Assembly: GCA_903921135.1 (NCBI GenBank)
Contig: CAIXOY010000424.1
Span: forward strand, 1 to 6,003
Length of the DNA: 6,003 nt
Direction of reading: 5' to 3'
From: an uncultured Gammaproteobacteria bacterium
GTDB taxonomy: Bacteria > Pseudomonadota > Gammaproteobacteria > Pseudomonadales > UBA5518
Under the pieces are notes generated by a model that was given only the letters and a program-made list of their open reading frames with translations, did not search any database and was not told the DNA's origin. A program made the translations under genes and the position numbers. This document shows positions 5,650 through 6,003 of the stretch, piece by piece. The first letter of the stretch is position 1. Each line of letters opens with the position of its first letter.

Positions 5650-6003
5650 ATGCAGATCCAGCGCACCATCAGCCCGGTCGATGGCTCCGTCCTCTGCGAG
5701 CGCCCGCTTGCGAGCGCAGCCGAACTCGACGCCACCCTCGAGCGCGCCGTTGCCGCGCAACGTCTCTGGCGGAGCACCTCGCTTGCCGATCGTGCCGCGA
5801 TCTGCACGCGCTTCTGCTCAGCCTTCGAAGCACACACCGCTGTGATTGCGGGCGAGCTGAGCTGGCAGATGGGACGCCCCATCCGCTACGCGCCGAACGA
5901 GGTGCGCGGCACACTCGAGCGCGCGCGCCACATGATCGCCATTGCGCCCGAGGCGCTGGCCGACATCGACCCCGGGCGCAAGGAAGGTTTCGGGCGTTTC
6001 ATA
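5650..6003 (+). CDS. Aldehyde dehydrogenase, 3' partial
   Basis: ATG at 5650 directly follows the TGA of the ligase gene (TGAATG), and the frame stays open for 118 codons to the window edge. The translation begins MQIQRTISPVDGSVLCERP and continues with ELDATLERAVAAQRLWR (about 25-41), the LADRAAICTRF helix (about 45-55), ELSWQMGRPIRYAPNEV (about 70-86) and ERARHMIAIAPEALADI. This is the standard N-terminus of the NAD(P)-dependent aldehyde dehydrogenase superfamily, resembling succinate-semialdehyde and gamma-glutamyl-aminoaldehyde dehydrogenases. The cofactor-binding PWN motif, catalytic Glu and Cys lie beyond the window. No strong ribosome binding site precedes the start, so translation is probably coupled to the ligase. 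It would oxidise an aldehyde intermediate to its acid. The substrate is not readable. Confidence 0.9.
   Translation, partial: MQIQRTISPVDGSVLCERPLASAAELDATLERAVAAQRLWRSTSLADRAAICTRFCSAFEAHTAVIAGELSWQMGRPIRYAPNEVRGTLERARHMIAIAPEALADIDPGRKEGFGRFI

Noticed and set aside
5543..5845. Plus-strand ORF of 100 codons across the ligase/dehydrogenase junction
   Set aside because: It is Ser/Ala/Pro/Arg-rich with no motif, and overlaps two genes in their proper frames; the aldehyde dehydrogenase frame at 5650 explains the region.

Overview
This is a GC-rich window (about two thirds G+C by eye) in which every gene that can be supported lies on the + strand. It looks like the chromosome of a high-GC gammaproteobacterium or close relative. 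The best clue is the first gene, whose whole length, including the C-terminal tail, resembles the gammaproteobacterial SmrA (YdaL) protein. Genus cannot be read from the sequence. I see no RNA gene, mobile element, CRISPR array or long repeat. Gaps between genes are only 0-76 bases.

Layout: (1) 2-589, an Smr-domain protein missing its N-terminus at the window edge. (2) 618-1679, a PerM/AI-2E family membrane protein. (3) 1736-2956, a PLP-dependent class I/II aminotransferase. (4) 2961-3809, an SMP-30/gluconolactonase family beta-propeller hydrolase. (5) 3819-4202, a RidA-superfamily protein lacking the family's key arginine. (6) 4279-5649, a glutamine synthetase-like ligase. (7) 5650-6003, the N-terminal 118 residues of an aldehyde dehydrogenase that runs off the right edge.

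Genes 3-7 look like one catabolic operon. They are co-directional, with gaps of 4, 9, 76 and 0 bases, and the enzyme set suits degradation of an amine or amino compound. A GS-like ligase next to an aldehyde dehydrogenase, with an aminotransferase nearby, recalls gamma-glutamylation routes such as the Puu putrescine pathway: the amine is capped with glutamate, oxidised to an aldehyde, then to an acid, and released. The SMP-30 hydrolase and the Rid protein are not part of the classical Puu set. No amine oxidase, gamma-glutamyl hydrolase, transporter or regulator of that pathway is visible, so the substrate is unknown and the route is an inference. This operon is the most likely place for undescribed biology here. 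The first two genes look like ordinary housekeeping neighbours.
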